Shown here: piece after piece, positions 60,580 to 64,000 of the stretch | Position numbering within the stretch: the stretch's first letter is position 1 | How the letters are laid out: every line of letters starts with the position of its first letter | Assembly (NCBI GenBank): GCA_024349245.1 | Contig: JALDNG010000495.1 | Span: 290,001-354,000, forward strand | Direction of reading: 5' to 3' | Origin: Neodontobutis hainanensis | Taxonomy: Eukaryota > Chordata > Actinopteri > Gobiiformes > Odontobutidae | Length of the DNA: 64,000 nt | Notes under the pieces: generated by a model | What the model saw: only the letters and a program-made list of their open reading frames with translations | Told to the model about the DNA's origin: nothing | Databases searched by the model: none | Made by a program: the position numbers and the translations under genes

Positions 60580-61455
60580 TACGGAGCCCCTCTGGTCACA
60601 CTATGTCAAAAAAATAGATGTAACTAACTCGTGGCCTCAAGATATGCCAAGTCGTGGCCTCAAGATACGCTACATCGTGGCCTCAAGATACGCTAAGTCG
60701 TGGCCTCAAGATACGTGAATATAAAAGGAGAATGCACAATGGAGCAGCTTTTCTCCCGAAGCATGCACGCTAGCATGAGGGCATGCACGCTAAATCTGCC
60801 ACCCATAAGGCTCATACATACAGCCAGATGGAGGTACCGTGACCTAAGCCTAGAACGCCCTCTGCTGACGTTTTATTGTAGGCTACACAGACATGCTTTT
60901 CCAAAATGTGAAACACTTCAATAATTAATGAACCAGTCTGCACACTACTATAGACTATCTTAACATCATAATCAGAACTACTTAATTGATCTTTATTGAT
61001 ATCGATAACCCAGGGGACAATTGTCACAGTTGATGTGCACATCAAGGCGTTTAAAGAAATATAAATAATAAAAGTTGGTAAATAAACAAGTAGCCTATAT
61101 ACATGTAAAAGTATAAATATACGCTATAAAATATGAAGAGTTATAAAGGACCATGGATATGCAGCCTACAAGATTTACATTACTGTATTAACAGAATAGA
61201 ATTGATTGTGATGAACAGTACTAGTAAATAAATAGAAGCAGAACTGCAGAAAACTATATTACACTGAATATTAAAACATAATGCACAGAATGTGAATTAT
61301 TACATTGCACTACAGTACAGGGTCCATTTAAATAAAGGGTCTATGTGTCAGACACTTCACCATCTTGAGGCCACGAGTTAGCTTATCTTGAGGCCACAAC
61401 TTAGCTACATATATATATATATTTTTTTACATAGTGTGACCAGAGGGGCTCCGTA
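60580..61455. mobile_element. 876-bp inverted-repeat transposon (copy 2)
   Basis: Counterpart of 42212-43087, including the 23-bp tandem repeat (about 60629-60718) and the CTTTAC flanks. Confidence 0.82.
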
Positions 61456-61965
61456 CTTTACTGTAATTTCTAAAAGTTATGTCATTAAAAATGACATAAC
61501 TTCATGTAACCACTGGGTGTTGTAAGGAGCTTTTGTTGATTTTAATTTAGGATGAGATAACATCTGGCAATAAGGAAGGTAAAAGCAGGAACTTCCAACT
61601 GTGCTGATGAATACTGTGTGTATTCCTCAGGAAGGCAAAAGATGGCTACATGCGGGGAAGCACAGATTGATACTGAGTGAACCTTAGACAGTGTGAAAAT
61701 AACTTTCCCAAAGATTACAAGGTGATCCAGCACAAATATCAGACATCCACCATACTTGGAAAAATCTGTGACAATTATATTTTGGAGAAATGACATCTAA
61801 AAAAGAGAAGCAACTTAGCAGCAGAAGCCTACAGAACTGTGTAAGTAAAGACCATTGACTCTACCTGCATCGACTTCACAGAACAGGACACTTGAATTGC
61901 ACTTTTTTTTTGTACCAATTATTTGCACTTATATTTTATTACTTCTATTACCCTCTACTTGAATA

Positions 61966-62625
61966 TTGTCTTTTCTGTTCTTCAATGTGTTTTCAAATTC
62001 CTACTGTCATTTCTACACGGACATTTTCATAGGTTTCACGCAAAGGAGATGCAACCATAATAATCTGCATGTTATATCACCATCCATAACTGCCTCTTCT
62101 ACTTTCTCAGTAGGCTTGTGGAACTGTCAGTCTGCTGTGAACAAAACTAATTTCATTACCGCTTTTGTTCAGCATTCTGGTCTTTCAGTTGTAGCACTTA
62201 CAGAAACATGGATCAAACCAGAGGACTCTGCCACTCTCGCTGCCCTCTCCCATAATCACACTTTCTCCCAAAGTCCTCGCGTCACAGGAATGGGTGGAGG
62301 GACAGGACTACTTATCCCTACCGACTGGAAGTTCAAACAGCTAGCACCCTTGTGTGACAACATCTCCTTCGAGTTCCATGCTGTTATCATCACCCACCCT
62401 GTTAAGTCATTTTGTAGTTACCCATCCAGGTCTACTCGGACATTTCTTGGAGGAGTTGGACGTTTATCCGATGCTCTACGCGAGCATCGTGCCAGCCTCC
62501 GGTCAGCTGAGAGAAAATGGCGCAAGTCAAAAGATCTCACTGATCAAGTTCAAAGTTCGCTCACCTCATATCTTCACTCACTAATACAGACCTATGTTCC
62601 TTGTGTTCTTCAAATGAATGTCTGA
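61966..62625 (+). pseudogene. L2 endonuclease fragment, longer frame (copy 2)
   Basis: Same protein as at 43597, but two extra bases at 62478-62481 (CTACGCGAG against CTGCGAG) keep the frame open to 219 codons. After the deletion join it reads LREHRASLRSAERKWRKSKD and ends with LQTYVPCVLQMNV-type sequence. It still lacks the second half of the endonuclease and all polymerase motifs. The longer frame shows that the short frame in copy 1 depends on a 2-base difference. Confidence 0.8.
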
Positions 62626-62923
62626 TGGCACCATCCCAAATAGGAAAAATAAATAAATCAGCAGATGATCAGCAAATTCTGTAGCCATCTTTAAAAAACG
62701 CTTGAAAACACCTCTTCCGTCAACACCTGACTGACAAACACTGAATTCTACTTTCTTTCTATCAATTCCTTTTCTTAAAAAATAAAAATTTTTTTTTATC
62801 CTTACCTTTGATTACTGTGCTAGGTTTTGTTTGCTAGTTTATAGTTCCTTGTGTTGAAATTGCTTCCATTTATTTGCTCACTTGTAAGTCGCTTTGGATA
62901 AAAGCGTCTGCTAAATGTAAATG

Positions 62924-63353
62924 GCACTGTATCAATGTCCTTTACATCCTGTGGATCACTTTCAAGGCAGAATCCCACCACTGTTCAGCAAAACTCAATC
63001 CCAGTTCACGCTCCCGACCCTCCCTTGTTTTGATGGTCGCAAAACCATCAATGGTATAAATTTTTGAGATAAGAGATTTCTGGGAGGGATTTAACTGTAA
63101 AAGTTTATCCCACTCTTCTTTAAGAGGGAGGTGAGGAAAGACAGAAACCTGAAAAGTCAGAAACACCTGGAAGTACCTGAATAGATGCGTGGACAGGAGA
63201 TTGTATTCACCAGCCAACTCCGTAAAAGAACAAAACACACCGTCTCTATAGAGATATTTAAAACATTATAGTCCCTTATCCTGTCATAATGCAAAAACAG
63301 GATCAGTAAATGCAAGTTTGAACAAATGATTTTTCTGCAGTGGAGTTAACAAA
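62924..63353 (-). mobile_element. L1 3' fragment, truncated at the duplication edge (copy 2)
   Basis: Counterpart of 44553-44981. It ends at AACAAA, beyond which the sequence no longer reads as L1. Confidence 0.85.
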
Positions 63354-64000
63354 AGGTTTGTCAAAGCCAATGTCTTTGATGCTGCTACTGTGAGGTGCAC
63401 AATACTTGCGTAACTGCAGTGATAAGACAGGGTCTTTGTCAAGTAACTCCTGCTAATTCCTCTTGTTTTTCTTTTGTAGGGTTTCTTAAATTGGGCAAAT
63501 GACCTGGCTCAAATCCATATTTTTGTTGCTTATAATGCCTGACATGCATGTGCCTATAACTTGCCCTCACACAGATATCTCCTTCCGCAATTGTCAACAC
63601 ATGGAGCAACTGGAAAAGCCAGGGTGGGTGTGAGCCATTAGTTTTTTTTTAAAGACACTAACAACAGTGAGCTGTAAATTGCAGGCTCTTAGTCGCAGTG
63701 CATGTGTAGCTGACCATGACATTCTTTACAGTACGCTTAGATTTCAAGTAAACACCTGGGTAAACACCTTAGATTGTCGTCAACCGTGTTTTCAATCAAA
63801 CCCTAAAGCTGACCAGATGTTGTGCCTCTTTTGATACACACCAAATGACAAGAACAGTATTTGTGTCCACTCCAGGCTTTTTCAGCATCTAATGTAATAA
63901 AGATTTATTTGGGTTTTAGGTTGTTTAAATCAGGAATTATTTAAATCACATGCCATTTATGCTTTTTACATTTTTAACATTCCAAATTATATTTAGCAAT
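63354..64000. other. Right flank of copy 2, no recognised feature
   Basis: Unrelated to the sequence right of copy 1. No DDX27 exon was recognised on the - strand here. Confidence 0.5.

Larger units (their letters stand above)
60330..62923 (+). mobile_element. L2/Maui-type LINE, internally deleted (copy 2)
   Basis: Counterpart of 41960-44552, interrupted by the transposon at 60580-61455 and closing with the same L2 tail at 62887-62923. Confidence 0.85.
54272..63353 (+). repeat. 9.08 kb duplicated block, copy 2
   Basis: Direct copy of 35907-44981, about 18.37 kb away, with the same internal order. I count roughly 35 differences by eye, nearly all 1-3 base indels in homopolymers or changes at ACG/GCG sites. 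The left edge interrupts a Tc1 fragment and the right edge truncates the L1, so this is probably the derived copy. Confidence 0.97.

Overview
The window is non-coding-rich vertebrate genomic DNA, most likely from a percomorph teleost. The evidence is short exons with GT/AG splice sites, a Rex3-type RTE retroposon with a GATG-type tail, L2/Maui- and L1-type LINEs, several Tc1/mariner families, hAT and Harbinger elements, tRNA-derived SINEs, and long (TA)n and (CA)n tracts. There are no bacterial operons, CRISPR arrays or rRNA genes. All family names come from reading motifs by eye; no search was run.

Two host genes are recognisable. On the + strand, five exons encode the C-terminal part of a UHMK1 (KIS) kinase: three end the kinase domain (6584-7001) and two encode the U2AF-homology motif (21613-21965). 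A 14.6 kb intron packed with repeats separates them. Upstream exons are not in the window. On the - strand, four exons (53300 down to 48960) encode the basic C-terminal tail of a DDX27-like nucleolar DEAD-box helicase. Its catalytic exons would lie at higher coordinates.

Layout: 1-740 Tc1 end; 1251-2100 LINE remnant; 2279-2376 long hairpin; 2990-5830 decayed Rex3; 6584-21965 UHMK1 3' half, whose intron holds an inverted repeat pair, a hAT element and a 3.2 kb repeat made of about 1.09 kb tandem units; 22943-25210 Harbinger element carrying only a broken MADF gene; 26173-29964 head-to-tail pair of large repeats with hairpin ends; 30497-35475 Tc1, LINE, SINE and hAT-transposase remnants; 35907-44981 first copy of a 9.08 kb duplicated block; 44982-54271 spacer holding the DDX27 exons and more transposons; 54272-63353 second copy of the block; then unrecognised sequence.

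The most notable observations are these. (1) The 9.08 kb direct duplication is near-identical, and the differences between copies cluster in homopolymers and at ACG/GCG sites. (2) Its right edge cuts an L1 that is continuous in copy 1, so copy 1 looks like the source. (3) Two non-coding repeat families share terminal stem-loops and a compensatory change in the 3' hairpin, resembling Helentron-associated (HINE) elements. (4) A Rex3 copy carries a 5' inversion typical of twin priming. (5) There are two long near-perfect hairpins. I saw no intact novel multi-gene system.
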